Assembly (NCBI GenBank): GCA_026225945.1
Contig: JAMJFZ010003163.1
Location: 17,482,501-17,546,500, forward strand
Reading direction: 5' to 3'
DNA from: Cricetomys ansorgei
Lineage: Eukaryota > Chordata > Mammalia > Rodentia > Nesomyidae
Length of the DNA stretch: 64,000 nt
The notes beneath the pieces were generated by a model. It was given only the letters and a program-made list of their open reading frames with translations. It was not told where the DNA came from and did not search any database. The position numbers were made by a program, and so were the translations under genes. Shown in pieces: positions 32,476 through 43,392 of this stretch; positions within the stretch are counted from its first letter, which is position 1, and every line of letters begins with the position of its first letter.

Positions 32476-34124
32476 CTCACCATGTTGTCAATGTTAGGTT
32501 TTAGGAAAAGAAAAGAAAGGGGGTTTGAGAGAGGGGGGTGATGACTCCAGTCTGTAGGTAAGAGGCTTATGAGGATAAGCAGCAGGAGCAGAACCACAGG
32601 GGTTCAAAAGAGAGCCCCCCACACCCAAAGGTGTTTACTTAATTGATGTATAGTCTATGCTAAATGACTGAGGAAGGGGAGCTGGGCATGTGTGACTAGC
32701 TATGTGACGGGATACTCTCTGGGTGTGTGACCCAAGCAACATGAGAGCGATCAGGTTGCCTCCCACACCCAGGTGCAGGGGACTTGGTGTGCTCTTGTCC
32801 TGCTTGTAGCCCTCTCTGCTTCTGGATTGTTACCTGGAGGGACCAAGTTCTCCAGCTAAAGAACAAACAGGAAGACAAGACACTTACCTAAATCTAAGTC
32901 CTGGAAGTCAATTGCATTAATCAGTCAGATTTGGACCATATGTTCATTATGAACCAATCAGTAGGATGGAAATGTCACATGGGTTAGCTGTCAGGCATGT
33001 GAGCAATTGTGGCCTTTGAGAAGGGTCAATACGTAAAAGACAATCTGTGAACGGAGTGAATATGTTTCTCAAAGGACATCAAGTATCTGCTGGTGGCATA
33101 AGGGGAATGAACTTTGGACAGATATGGCAGCTGTCCACTAACGGCTCTGTGTGGTGGCCTGTGAGCCCTGGGGTGGAGCCCACGTCTTACTTTTTTATTA
33201 GCACAGTGTTTGGCACCGTGCGTGGGTAGCTGCTGTTCCTTAAGTGGTTTCTCCTTCACTCTGTTTCCAACCCTAGTCCAAATTAAAAGCTCCTTGACAA
33301 AAATTCTATTATTCCAGCTCACCATTTAGGCAAGAAGCCTGAGGTAACACAACTGCAATCAGAAATACTGCAATGTTGCTAAAAGCCTTCAGACTTCATT
33401 AAATTTGTGGGTAGCATGCCCCAACCTCAGAGCATGGAGCATGCCTTGCAGTGTCTTTGGCAACTCAGAGAAGTAAACAGTCTTTAAAATGTTGTCCACT
33501 GAGCTGGCTGGTGTCAGTACAAATGGGTCTCGCATGGACATGGTGTTGGCCTTTGATTTACCTTGAGAAGCAGGTAAAAGCTGGCGGCTGGGATGGGGGT
33601 AATGTGGAAGGGGAGGGATGCTGCCTTCAGTGAAGAAAGCCAAGTCGATTTTGCTCCTCAGCTAATATACTTTGGAGATGAAGCGTTTGCCTGTGTAAAT
33701 CTGCTCAGCCCAAATGCCAAGCCAGTTCTTTAAAGGCAAGGGTAATCTGGGCAATATAAAAACGCAGATGGAGCCCGCCTGGCTAAATGTCACAAAACAA
33801 GGGAATTAGGATAATCAGGAGGCCAAGGGGCAGATCTCTCTCTGTCTCCTTGCCAGCAGCTGAGAGCTGCTCCAGCATGGAAATGCTGCCAGACTGATTC
33901 CAGGAAGGAGACAAGAGAACCAGAGGCCACAAATTCCAACTGATGGTACAGGCTAGAGCGATGGGCCCTCAAGAGGTTTTGGTCTTAGACTCTTGCACAA
34001 AGCACAAGAATATCACAAGAGAAAGTCATATTTTGACATCGTAACAGGGAACGGATGAGCATGTGTCAGACGCTATGCAGATGACTACCTAACTATATCC
34101 TGTTGTTAGTAGGAGAGGAAGCTA
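32476..34124. other. Long unannotated stretch
   Basis: No repeat family recognised over 1.6 kb. Frames of 60 to 99 codons on both strands have no known domain. Confidence 0.35.
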
Positions 34125-34204
34125 CAAGGATGTGACTCAACAGTAGAGTGCTTTTCCGCACCTGGCTTGATCGCTAGAAACATAAATATATATATATATA
34201 TGAT
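34125..34204 (+). mobile_element. ID-like fragment followed by (TA)n
   Basis: actcaacagtagagtgcttt and ccgcacctggcttgatcgct resemble the ID/B4 right arm, ending in A-rich DNA that became a (TA)9 run at 34183-34201. Confidence 0.5.
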
Positions 34205-34418
34205 GCACAATTTTTATGTATATGAGTGTTTTGCCTGCACATGTGTGTGTATACCACAAGCATATCTAGTGACTGTGGAGGCCAGAAGAGGACATCAAAT
34301 CCCCTGGATCTGTAGTTACAGATGGTAGTGAGCTACCATGACAGTATTGGGAACTGACCCCAGGTCCGCTGCATGAACAGCAAGTGATCTTAACCTCCAA
34401 GCCATCTCTACAGCCAGA
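34205..34418 (-). mobile_element. B3 SINE, antisense
   Basis: atatgagtgttttgcctgca, ggaggccagaagaggacatc, aaatcccctggatctgtagt and gccatctctacagccag give a full antisense B3. Confidence 0.9.
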
Positions 34419-34446
34419 AAAGAATTTAAAAAAGAAAAAGAAAAGA

Positions 34447-34600
34447 AACTTGGTATGGTTGCTCATGTATTTAATCCCAGCTCCTGGGAGGCAGAAATAG
34501 TCAGATCTTTGAGTTCAAGGACAGCCTGGTCTACAGAACAAATTCCAGGACATCTAGGGCTATAGAGAGAAACCCTATCTTGAAAAACCAAAAAATAAAA
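34447..34600 (+). mobile_element. B1 SINE
   Basis: tttaatcccagctcctggga, tttgagttcaaggacagcct, ggtctacagaacaaattcca and gagagaaaccctatcttg, followed by an A-rich tail. It carries the ordinary gggctatagagag form, not the gttacaac variant. Confidence 0.9.
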
Positions 34601-35519
34601 AGTTGTTTTTTAAGGGAAAGAAAAGAAGGTTTACAGAGGGTGGATGTCCTGCAGAAGGCTGAAACAGGGACAGGATGGGACCCAAGCTGTGCACAAGTAT
34701 CTTTGAAATCTGTGGACAGCTGGTGGAGGGAGAGGAAGGAGAGAGCATCATAGTGCATTCTCTTGTGCTGTGTCCGTTCAGCACCACTAACCCTTTCTGC
34801 TGGGTGCACCTTCAGCTCTTCCCACCACCTACAGGGCTTCCATAGACTCTGACAGGATGGTCCATGCCTCTTCCCCAGCCCCAGCTGATCAGTCAGAAGT
34901 GACTTAAACTGGTCTAATGATAGTATCCTCACTATCAGACATGGGCCCCTGAATCTTGACTGGAGAAGACATTCCCTAGGAATTTAGAACACAGTTCTAG
35001 AATGTTAGATTTTTGCAGGCAGATAAAGCTAACATAAGGCAGCTAGTAGCCATGTTTCTACCTCGCAGAGGGAGGCTTTTGGCAGAGGGGGAGATGGAGT
35101 TGGCATGCAGAAAGAAGCAAGGACACGCCCAGGACAGGAGTCTGGCGGCATTTGAAGCCTGGTCTCCTCAAGGAGGCCCGTCCCAGCCATTGAATCATCC
35201 CAGCTGATGATTCAATCTTTCTTTGGATTCTCTTGAGCCTAGAGATTTCCTTCATTTCTTTAACGGGTTCCAGAAACTTCTAGCAAAGCTCCAACAGCAC
35301 AGACACTTAAGGTGATGCCTAGAAGAGAGAACACAGAAGCATGGCTGCCTGATGCTGGAGAAAGGGGCCTGGGCTTTGCAAGAGTTGGGGAAGTGGGTGG
35401 CAAGTTGATGAGAATGTACCTAATTGTAAAACTTCAAACTTTAAAATGGTCCAGATGGAAATTTTTATAATAGCTGTATTTTGTCACAATTTAAAAAAAA
35501 AAAAGTCCTGAAAACAAAA
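34601..35519. other. Unannotated stretch with a short hairpin
   Basis: Includes a perfect 11-bp inverted repeat at 35189-35216 (attgaatcatc, six-base loop, gatgattcaat). The antisense frame at 34531-34932 (133 codons) has no known domain. Confidence 0.45.
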
Positions 35520-36130
35520 CTCGCCACATCTCAGTCAAGGGTCAGTCAGCCTCGCTGTGGATTCACTGGCAATTAGTTTTTGCCATAAGCTTTTTGTCTG
35601 AGCCTGAACAATTTCTAACCTCGGCCTGACCCTTCCCGACCCAGCATTCATCATCCCTGCCTCGTGTAGCCTCATTCTAACAGCAAGGGCTCTGTTAGAC
35701 GAAGCTCTAATGAGTCATCATCTCGGAGGCAGATTAACTCCGCCAGAACCAAGCCCATTTGCTTTTGTCTAAAGCCATGTGTGAAGGATGTGAGACCTCA
35801 GCCCTGCTGCCACCTCCGCTCAGTAGATTAACTATCAGCTGCCAAAGCTGACGGATGTGCGTGCCGGAGAGGACCTCGGTAGGGACAGGGGTCCCACTAA
35901 GATCAGGAGAAAGAGGATGTGGTCACAGCCCAAATAACTTCTCTTGTGTGACTGAAATATGGGCTGGGGGGCATCTGAAGGCAGTGTTCCCTCCCAGCCG
36001 CCACTTCCCAAACGAGTAAGCCAAGTCGGGGTGGCAAAGACCTCACAGTTCATCTTCGGGCTTTGATGAACTCTTTCCGAGAGCAGAGCTGGCATCAAAG
36101 CAACCAACAAACACAAGATCTCAATACAGA
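35520..36130. promoter_or_regulatory. Repeat-free block, candidate regulatory DNA
   Basis: No repeat recognised; contains an AP-1-type site tgagtca at 35711-35717 beside a TAAT core, several further TAAT/ATTA cores (gcaattag, agattaac) and moderate CpG. Conservation cannot be judged here. Confidence 0.25.
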
Positions 36131-37012
36131 AAACTCAAGCACTGAAGCTCTGTCGATAAGACCCGGCAGAATACAGTGCGCAGCTCTGGCCTCCAGCCAC
36201 CCAAATACTGCGTGAGTGTTTGTGAAAATAATATTCCTACCCACAAGCTGACAGATCCTGTTCTTTTGCAAATTTGCTATTTAAAATGCACAAAACTTCA
36301 AAACTCATTTTGAAGGAATTGACTTATGGAAACAGAAAATCCCCCCAAAGAGATGAATGGAGGAAAGGGGAGAGCCGGCTGATGAAACATTGTAAGAAAG
36401 ATGAATTTGAGTTTTAAAAGACACAGAAAACGCATCAGGGAGGGGGCAGCAGACCAGCCTGCAGAAGCAAATCTCTTTTTTCTGAGCTAAATGCTGAAAG
36501 CGTTTTAAAGTGCAAAGTCTTCAGTTCTCGGAAGACCTTTGCCTGTAAACACACGCATGCGCGCAGCTGCGAAGAGGCTCTGTCAAGCCAGCTCCCCTGC
36601 TCTCGCTCACATTAACATTCTGGGCAGCAGCAAGAAAATGAGAAGCTATTAATAAAAACAGATTTGAAATAAATCACCACCGTGCATGTTCTGGCTGCTG
36701 GACTCTGAGGAAGCTCAGATTCATGGGAGCAACATGGAGGAAACAAGTCAGTCTCTTCTCGAGCACCTTCTGCTAGAGCCCACAGGTCTCCGGATACCAG
36801 CTGTGCTAAACCGCCCGTGCTGGGATATAGATGAGGCCTAGCCTGCCTTTGCTTCCCCAGCCTTCCATTTGAAAATTCACATACACATAGACAGTTGGTA
36901 ACCACAACTGGGAAAATGGATTCACCCTTTTCAGACAGCCAGCATCTCCGGAAGAAGTCCCTTGTGGTTCAGGGATGCCTTTACAAACTTTTTAGAAATC
37001 AGTTCCGGGTGA
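36131..37012. other. Unannotated stretch
   Basis: No repeat family recognised. A CpG-bearing cacacgcatgcgcgcagctg segment lies at about 36551-36570. Frames have no known domain. Confidence 0.35.
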
Positions 37013-37200
37013 GGGGTGACTGAGGAAATGGCTCATTGGTTAAGAACACTTGCTGCTCTTGCTGTGGACCAGAATTTGGATCCTAGTACTCACATCGGGT
37101 ACTTCACAACTGTCTCTATCTCTGGCTCTGGGGGATTCGATGTCCTCTTTTGGCCTCTGTGGGAACCTGCACACATGGACACATTCTTATTTTTACAATA
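37013..37200 (+). mobile_element. B2/B3-type SINE
   Basis: gaggaaatggctcattggtt, aagaacacttgctgctcttg, gaatttggatcctagtactc and gatgtcctcttttggcctct mark a diverged tRNA-derived SINE. Confidence 0.82.
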
Positions 37201-37499
37201 AGAAGAACTGAATTTGGACAAAACTGTGAAATAAACCAAGCATGTCATGATCACATCAGCCACTATGCCCTGTGGACACCGCCCTCAGGTCTCCCTGGAA
37301 TGGCTCCCTGTAGCTTACGCATGCACCATTTAAGTTATACATCTTCTCCTAATCTATCCTGTTCCTTGGGGCCCATTTTTAAAGAAATGATAAACCACAA
37401 TTGTTTAGGCACAGATACTGAACCGTACTTGGTTGCTTTGCAAGAAAACAAAGCCATCAACAAGGGACACGAGTTCCGAACCTGTTGCAGTGTTAAAGC
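37201..37499. other. Unannotated stretch
   Basis: No repeat or exon recognised. Confidence 0.35.
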
Positions 37500-37733
37500 A
37501 CATCATGTTAAAATGCTGTCAGTTTCCTAAGCAGAGAGACGTGGATGCTGGTGCTCAACACCTTTTCCTTTTTATCCAGGCTGGGACCCCAGCCTGGGGA
37601 CTGGTGATTCTCATATGGAATGGAGATCTTCCCATCGATACTGACTTAATAAGAAACTCCCTCACAGATAGGCTCAGAGGTTTGTTTCTATGGTGATTCT
37701 AAATCATGTCAAGTTGACAGTCAGTATGAGCCA
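37500..37733 (-). mobile_element. MaLR-type LTR fragment, antisense
   Basis: ggatgctggtgctcaacacc, tttttatccaggctgggacc, acagataggctcagaggttt and atgtcaagttgacagtcagt give the 3' two-thirds of the same LTR family as 19330-19457 plus 21508-21730. Confidence 0.65.
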
Positions 37734-38799
37734 TCACAAACACACAATTCTAACCCTTCTCAGGGTTGCTTTTATGTGAAAAAACAAACAAAGCAAAATA
37801 CCATAAAGCTGCCATCCAAACTAACCCCTAATCATTCACTCCCTGGAAAGGTTAAAGGTGAATTGGGTGGTTTCTATGGTCACTGCCTCCATGAGAGGAT
37901 GATAGCTCCCAGTTCTGTTTGACTTTCAGGTAGCTAGATGGTCTGGGGTTGGTAGCTGCTGTTGCTGTACCATTTGGTATAGCAGAGATGCAAACAAGAG
38001 CCAGTTATTGAATTCAACAAAGAGGTGTAAAGATCTTTTTCCTGGTATTTTTCTGGATGGACAATCAGGTCTATTTTGGTTATACAAGTGCCGGACAAGA
38101 CACCAAGAGGGTCACAGACTGGGCTTGTATAGGTACACATTTATAAATTAGTCCTAAGCGTTCGAAATGGCCATCAAGAGCATAAATACACCTTAGGTCA
38201 AGCCCATCAAGTTTTGGCATGCGCTCAGATGGAGTTTGTGTACATGTCACTGTGTGGTGCTTTGTGCTGGGGAAACTATACAAAATGATGGAAACTAGAC
38301 TGAAAGTAGCCAAGGAATGTCCCATTCCCAGGTCTACCAGCTCTCCCCCTCCAAGGCACGATGCCAGTCCACATCCCTGAAGTGTCAGCTTCTGTTCATC
38401 AACCAGAGCTCAGTTTAAGCAGCCCTTTCAGGACCACCGTTGCCTGACCACACTGGGGGCCACTTCCTCTTTGATAGCTACTGGTCTGTGTACCCTCCTC
38501 TGACATGACACTAAGTGTTGGGACCAGGACCTGTTGACAAGGTTCTCTTCCCTGTATCTCAGAGACAGCAGGGATTGCACCTGACAAGAGAACGCTGTAG
38601 CCACAGTCTGCGGGAAACACTAATGTGAGATGATTCGCAGCCGGGCACCCATCCGTTTATGTGTATTGGGGGTTTGGCTGGCGTGACAAACGTGACCAAG
38701 ACCTTCTTGTCATCTTGAGAGAATTCTAATAAGAGTGCCACAGCAAACTCTCAGACCACGGGAGAAAAACAGTTTGCTTCAAATTCCATTTGAAGAATA
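37734..38799. other. Unannotated stretch
   Basis: No repeat or exon recognised; frames of 60 to 81 codons are without domains. Confidence 0.35.
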
Positions 38800-39370
38800 T
38801 TTTGACTATCTGGAAAGTCGTAGGAAAGGGGGAGATTCAAATCTAGGTGCAATTGATTGTTTTTTTTAAACAAATGAGATAGAAAATTGTAATTTTGCCA
38901 CACATCTTAGTTTTTTGACATTCATTCATTTACACACTTAACGTTTTTTGAGTGTCTGAACTTCAAAGCCAATATCCCCCGCATGCACCTCAACACGTGA
39001 TAAAAGTTCCATTGATAAAGTGTTGCAATTTGAGATTTTAAAATTTTGGAGATAAGGAAGAACACTTTATCAGCGTGATCTAATAATTCATACTCCCATA
39101 TACCTGTTTTCCCTCTGAGAAGCCCTGAGGCCCCGCTCATAGAGTTTCCAGCAAGCAAGAGAGCCCCTTCCTCTCTGCGCCGCAATGAGAAAGGCCACCG
39201 TGGCGAGAACAGAAGGGGGCGGACCGGTGTCCGCTCGCTGTCGATGCTTGACACGAAGATGAGAAAAAGCAAGCTGCCGCTCCTGCTGACCTCCCTTCAT
39301 TCCGACTGCAGTGTCAAGTCTCAAGGACAGAAGATAATTACTAATAACCAAGGATGGTCCATCCCCTCCT
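38800..39370. promoter_or_regulatory. Repeat-free block with long inverted repeat and CpG cluster
   Basis: A perfect 12-bp inverted repeat containing GATA cores lies at 39013-39024 (tgataaagtgtt) and 39061-39072 (aacactttatca). A cluster of about ten CpGs spans 39178-39256. No repeat family is recognised. The 116-codon antisense frame at 38922-39272 has no known domain. The regulatory reading is inference. Confidence 0.3.
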
Positions 39371-39729
39371 AAGTACTCCCAGGGCTGGGCACCCCTAAAA
39401 GTGCAGATAATAAATTGCTTTCAAAGGAATATGCCCTAAGAACCACAAAACAATGGGTCACCTGTGGCATTGGAGATGTGTTGTTGTCTAATGACACAGC
39501 TAACGGGTTCACTGTAGGCCAGGAAACACCTCCGTAGGGCGGATCTGGGGCGGTGCACTGCTACTGAGATGCAGCCTTCTAACTACACTGAAGTCTGATA
39601 CAAAAGCAGTATTAACAATGAGTTTGATGGAGAGAGAAGAGTTTCAATATGCTCATCTTATGCCAAAACAGCACAGAACGGTGACATGGGTCAGTTTGTT
39701 AGTGAGACAAATACTTGGCAGCAACAAGA
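39371..39729. other. Unannotated stretch
   Basis: No repeat recognised before the antisense LTR. Confidence 0.35.
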
Positions 39730-40128
39730 GAGGAAAACTCGATTTTTTCCCCATGGTTTCAGGGGTGCCTGTCCTCTGTGGCGAGCAGTGCCTGGCAGGG
39801 CGTCTTGTTTCATGGTGGACAGGAAGCAGAGCAAAGCAGCAATAGGAAGGACTATATCAGGACAAGTTATAGCCTTAGAGGACACCCCACAATGACCTAT
39901 TTCCTCCAAGCAGGCCCGTATTCCAGTCCTACCACTTCCAAAAATAGTCTGCTGAAAGTTTAAAGCTATCAGTGAATTAAAGCATTCATTGGGATGGAGC
40001 TCCCAATGATCTACTTATTTCTGGAAGCGCCTTCACAGACACACCCAGCAGGTGTGCTCACTAATCTCTTGGGTGCCTCTCAATCTAATCAAGCTGACGA
40101 CTTGATGATCAAGATTAACCATCATGAG
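39730..40128 (-). mobile_element. MaLR-type LTR sequence, antisense, possibly composite
   Basis: ttcatggtggacaggaagca, cctatttcctccaagcaggc, cacagacacacccagcaggt and ctaatctcttgggtgcctct follow antisense MaLR-type LTR order, ending atcaagattaaccatca. The region may join two LTR families near 39960. Confidence 0.55.
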
Positions 40129-40224
40129 GGAAAAGATAGTATTTGAGCTGGTCCCTAAAAGGTCAATGCTAGCATTCTGAAGTTGGTAGAAGGTAGAAAA
40201 GTAAAAATTCTAGGCTGATGAGGA

Positions 40225-40342
40225 AATCGCTATTGAGGACCAGCTCAGAGCATATGTGTGCTTGCTGTCAAGCCTGATGACTTGAGTTAGATCCCCATGA
40301 ACAACAATGGAAGTGGAGAATTGGTTCTCACTAGTTGTCCTC
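40225..40342 (+). mobile_element. B3-type SINE, left part, split by an LTR
   Basis: tgcttgctgtcaagcctgat, gacttgagttagatccccat and aatggaagtggagaattggt run to agttgtcctc. The sequence resumes at 40689 as tcctctggcctccatatgc, restoring the B3 phrase. The last five bases (tcctc) are the left target copy. Confidence 0.75.
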
Positions 40343-40688
40343 GGTCTCAGTTCAGGTTTCTACTGCTGTGAGAAAACATGACCAAGGCAGTTTATAGAAG
40401 GAAAGTTTTTATTTGGGCTTACGGTTCCAGAGGGTGGGTCCATCACCATCGGGGCTGGGAAGCATGGCAGAAGACAAGAATAGCAGCTGTAGCAGCAAGC
40501 TGAGCATTCACATTTTGAATTGCAGGCAAGAAGCAGAGACTTCCTGAGACTTCCACGTGGTTTTTGGAATCTCAAAGCCCACCCCCAGCAAAGCTGCACA
40601 TCCTAAGCCTCCCCAAATGATGCCATCAGCTAGGGACCAACTGTTCAAATGCCAAGATGATGGGGAACATTTCATTCAAACTACCACA
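40343..40688 (-). mobile_element. MaLR-type LTR inside a B3 SINE, antisense
   Basis: ttcaggtttctactgctgtg, gcagtttatagaaggaaagt, ggaagcatggcagaagacaa and ctcaaagcccacccccagca to ctaccaca mark an antisense ORR1/MT-type LTR. A perfect 5-bp duplication, tcctc, lies at 40338-40342 and 40689-40693. Confidence 0.85.
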
Positions 40689-40735
40689 TCCTCTGGCCTC
40701 CATATGCAAGACTCAGCCTCCAGATAAAGAAATCA
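40689..40735 (+). mobile_element. B3-type SINE, right part
   Basis: tcctctggcctccatatgca and a decayed 3' end continue the SINE broken at 40342. Confidence 0.65.
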
Positions 40736-41335
40736 ATATGAAAAAAGGGACTCTCTGAGCAAATATGTCTTCAGACTTCGGTCTGCTCACAGATCTTTCT
40801 TGAAAAAAAAAATTCAGGAGAGCCCAAGTTATGCTGCAATATATGTAACTCCCAATTCCATTCATGTGCTACAATGTCGTCAGACGCCTGGCGGACGGAA
40901 GGTCAGGCAGAGTAGGGTATGTACAGAGATGGTGCCTGTTTCATTTGTCCTCCTCTCAATCCAGCTGCTGGTTCTTGAGGCAGAAGGCAAGAGAGGAAGA
41001 GAGAACACAATCCACCCCACGTGAGCTCAACCAGCTTTCCTTGGACGAGATTATGCCCGTGTCACGGGATGTGGTATCAGCTTGCAATCTGACTCCATGA
41101 AGGAGAGTGAAATGCAACCCTACATTGTACCAGAAAAAGAGGAAAATGTTAAGGGACAGCACTAACAACGACCTCATATAAGAAAGGGAAGGGATTCGCA
41201 CCTTCCCTGTCTGGTGCATGAAATCAAGAATTTAAAGCTTAGAAGTTCAGCATCAAGCTCAAGGAGATTTGGTCTTAGCTTCTCTGAGCTCTACAGACAA
41301 AGGAGGAAAGTTAGCATCCACTGACAACCAAGTCT
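40736..41335. other. Unannotated stretch
   Basis: No repeat or exon recognised. Confidence 0.35.
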
Positions 41336-41462
41336 GGCAGGGCTGTTATAACAACATAGCACTGACTCAGTGGCTTAAACAACAGATACTCATTTACCAC
41401 AATTCTAGAGGCTAAGGAGTCCAAGCAAGGTCAAAGTGTCAAGCGATTCTGTGTCTGGTGAA
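41336..41462 (-). mobile_element. Ancient MST/THE1-like MaLR LTR fragment, antisense
   Basis: ggctgttataacaacatagc, actgactcagtggcttaaac, aattctagaggctaaggagt and tctgtgtctggtgaagtctc correspond to the antisense start of mammalian MST/THE1-type LTRs. It runs directly into the CT tract. Confidence 0.7.
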
Positions 41463-41463
41463 G

Positions 41464-41506
<43 letters not shown>

Positions 41507-41559
41507 ATCTCTCCATCTCTCCCTTTCTCTCCATCTCTCCCTCTTTCTCTCTTTCCTTT
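41463..41559. repeat. (CT)n microsatellite with ccat interruptions
   Basis: About 95 bases of CT repeat with ccatct insertions, placed exactly between the MaLR fragment and the long Lx-type repeat. Confidence 0.93.
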
Positions 41560-42062
41560 TTTAAAATTAAAATTACATAATTTTCTCTCTTCCCTTTCCT
41601 CCCTTCAATTCCTCTTACATGCCCTTGATTCTTCTGGAAAGCACTGAAATATGTATGTGCCCAAATATATAACTATGACCTGGTCAGTTTGTATGCCTCT
41701 TGCATGTGTTTGGTTTCTGGGATGACCACTTGATATTGGATGACCAACTAGGGGGCTCATTTCGGGGAAAGACTTTTTCTTCCTCTTTAAGTATTCTGTA
41801 GATGTCTGTACTTCTTTGTCTATTGGTTGGGTGCATGAAATTTTCCCTTCCATGTTAGCATGCCTGTTGGTGCTATACCTCTTCAGGTCTTGTTTGGGCA
41901 GTCCTACAAGCATGGTATCATGGGCGAGGCTTCCCTCTTGTTTCTAGACAACACATTCTCACAGCAAATTTCTAGGTCTTCTGGCTCCTAAAACCTTTCC
42001 ACTTTTATGGTTTTCTGAAATGGTCTCCATCTTCTTCAAAGAAAAGTTTCTTTGATGAGTGA
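41560..42062 (-). mobile_element. Rodent L1/Lx-type repeat, first part
   Basis: ctgaaatatgtatgtgccca, tgaccacttgatattggatg, cttccatgttagcatgcctg and aatggtctccatcttcttca match a long rodent interspersed repeat that I associate with the Lx/L1 group. Its text continues after the LTR at 42063-42483, joining ttctttgatga with gtggtgagagctacact. Orientation and family name are uncertain. Confidence 0.55.
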
Positions 42063-42483
42063 TGTCCTAGTTGGTGTTTCTATTGCTGTGATAACATACC
42101 ACAAGCAAAAGCAACTTGGAGAGGAAAGAAATTATTTGATAAGACCGTTCCATGTCACAGTCCATCACTGAGAGAATTCAAGGCAGGAACTCAAACAAGG
42201 CGGAAACTGGGAGGCAGGAGAGGATCCAAAAGGCATGGAGGAGTGTTGCTTACTGGCTTGCTTGCCTTGGCTTGCTCCATTTGTTTCCATATAGTATCCA
42301 GAACCAGAGGTGGCACGGCCCACAGTGAGCTGGAGCATCCCATATCGATAACCAATCGAGAAAATTTCCTACAAACTCAAGGTCAGGCCAATTCTACGGA
42401 GGCATTTTCTCAGTTAATATTCCTTCTTCCCAGTGACCCTAGTTTATGTCAAGTTGACATAAAACTAAAAACTAGCCAGTACA
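42063..42483 (-). mobile_element. Rodent LTR (family A), antisense, near full length
   Basis: Starts tgtcctagttggtgtttcta and ends actagccagtaca. The flanking 5-mers are agtga (42058-42062) and agtgg (42484-42488), a one-mismatch target duplication. It splits a longer repeat whose text resumes on the far side. The best-preserved family A copy here; others are at 23542, 46648 (sense) and 50790. Confidence 0.82.
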
Positions 42484-43000
42484 AGTGGTGAGAGCTACAC
42501 TTATCTGTGGGCATAAGGATAAATATTCAGAATGCAGTTAAAATTTTCTGCTCATTTGGTAAATTGCCAATTTAGGTTTTCCTCTAAGATCCGTGATCTC
42601 ACTATCTCTGGGGTAGCCGGCTAGGTTTCTGTTATCAAGAATGATTTCCCTCCTGTTGAGGAAGCCATAACTTCAATTAGACAGCTGTTGGTTGCTGGCA
42701 AGATATGAGAGCTACGACTACACCCTTAGGGCCACCATCCCGTGCTGGTTGATGTAAGCGTCACAGCTAGGTAGGACTGTTGGTTGCTGCCCTCCCTTGG
42801 AAGCTTGCATAGTACCTTCTGTCACTATAAAAGCTAGGGAGGAAGCTTTCAAGTCAGACCCAGTGCAGATGCTCCAGATCTTGAGTCTGAAGAGCATGTG
42901 TCTTCAGCAATAGGGGCCTATTTTGGTGAAGGCTGTTTTTGTGATTCATTGATGATTCCTTCTATGTGTGCTCACATATTCTTTCTTCAGCGCGTGCTCA
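42484..43000 (-). mobile_element. Rodent L1/Lx-type repeat, second part
   Basis: gagagctacacttatctgtg, gggcataaggataaatattc, gatttccctcctgttgagga, acagctgttggttgctggca and cagctaggtaggactgttgg continue the repeat of 41560-42062. Confidence 0.55.
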
Positions 43001-43012
43001 TGATAAAAGAAC

Positions 43013-43193
43013 GCTTTTTTTTTTTTTTTTTCCTGCCAAGACAAGGGTTTCTCTGGGTAGTCCTGGCTGTCCTGGAATTAATTCCATAGACCAGTCTGGA
43101 CTGGAATAGACCAGGCTGACCTAGAAATCAGGGATCTGCCTGTCTCTGCCTACCCAGTGCTGGGATTAAAGGCGTGTACAACCACTGCCCAGC
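43013..43193 (-). mobile_element. B1 SINE, antisense, with 12-bp target duplication
   Basis: Flanked by perfect copies of tgataaaagaac at 43001-43012 and 43194-43205. The body has a T run for the A-tail, agacaagggtttctctgggt, tgctgggattaaaggcgtgt and acaaccactgcccagc. The middle holds an extra partial duplication around atagaccagtctgga and atagaccaggctgacc, making it longer than a standard B1. Confidence 0.93.
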
Positions 43194-43261
43194 TGATAAA
43201 AGAACTCTAATGTCTTCCTAATAAAAAACAAAAATGAAAACAAATAAGCAAGCAAAAAACT

Positions 43262-43392
43262 AATTCCACCACAAGGGGCAGCACCCTCATGACCTCATCT
43301 AACCCTAATCGCCAAAACCACACCCCCAAACGCCACCACACTAGGCGTTAGTGCCTCACGACATGGACATGGATGGGGTGACACAGACCATA
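43262..43392 (-). mobile_element. Ancient MST/THE1-like MaLR fragment, antisense
   Basis: gcaccctcatgacctcatct, aaccctaatcgccaaaacca and cactaggcgttagtgcctca to agaccataata match the antisense 5' half of an MST/THE1-type LTR. Confidence 0.65.
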
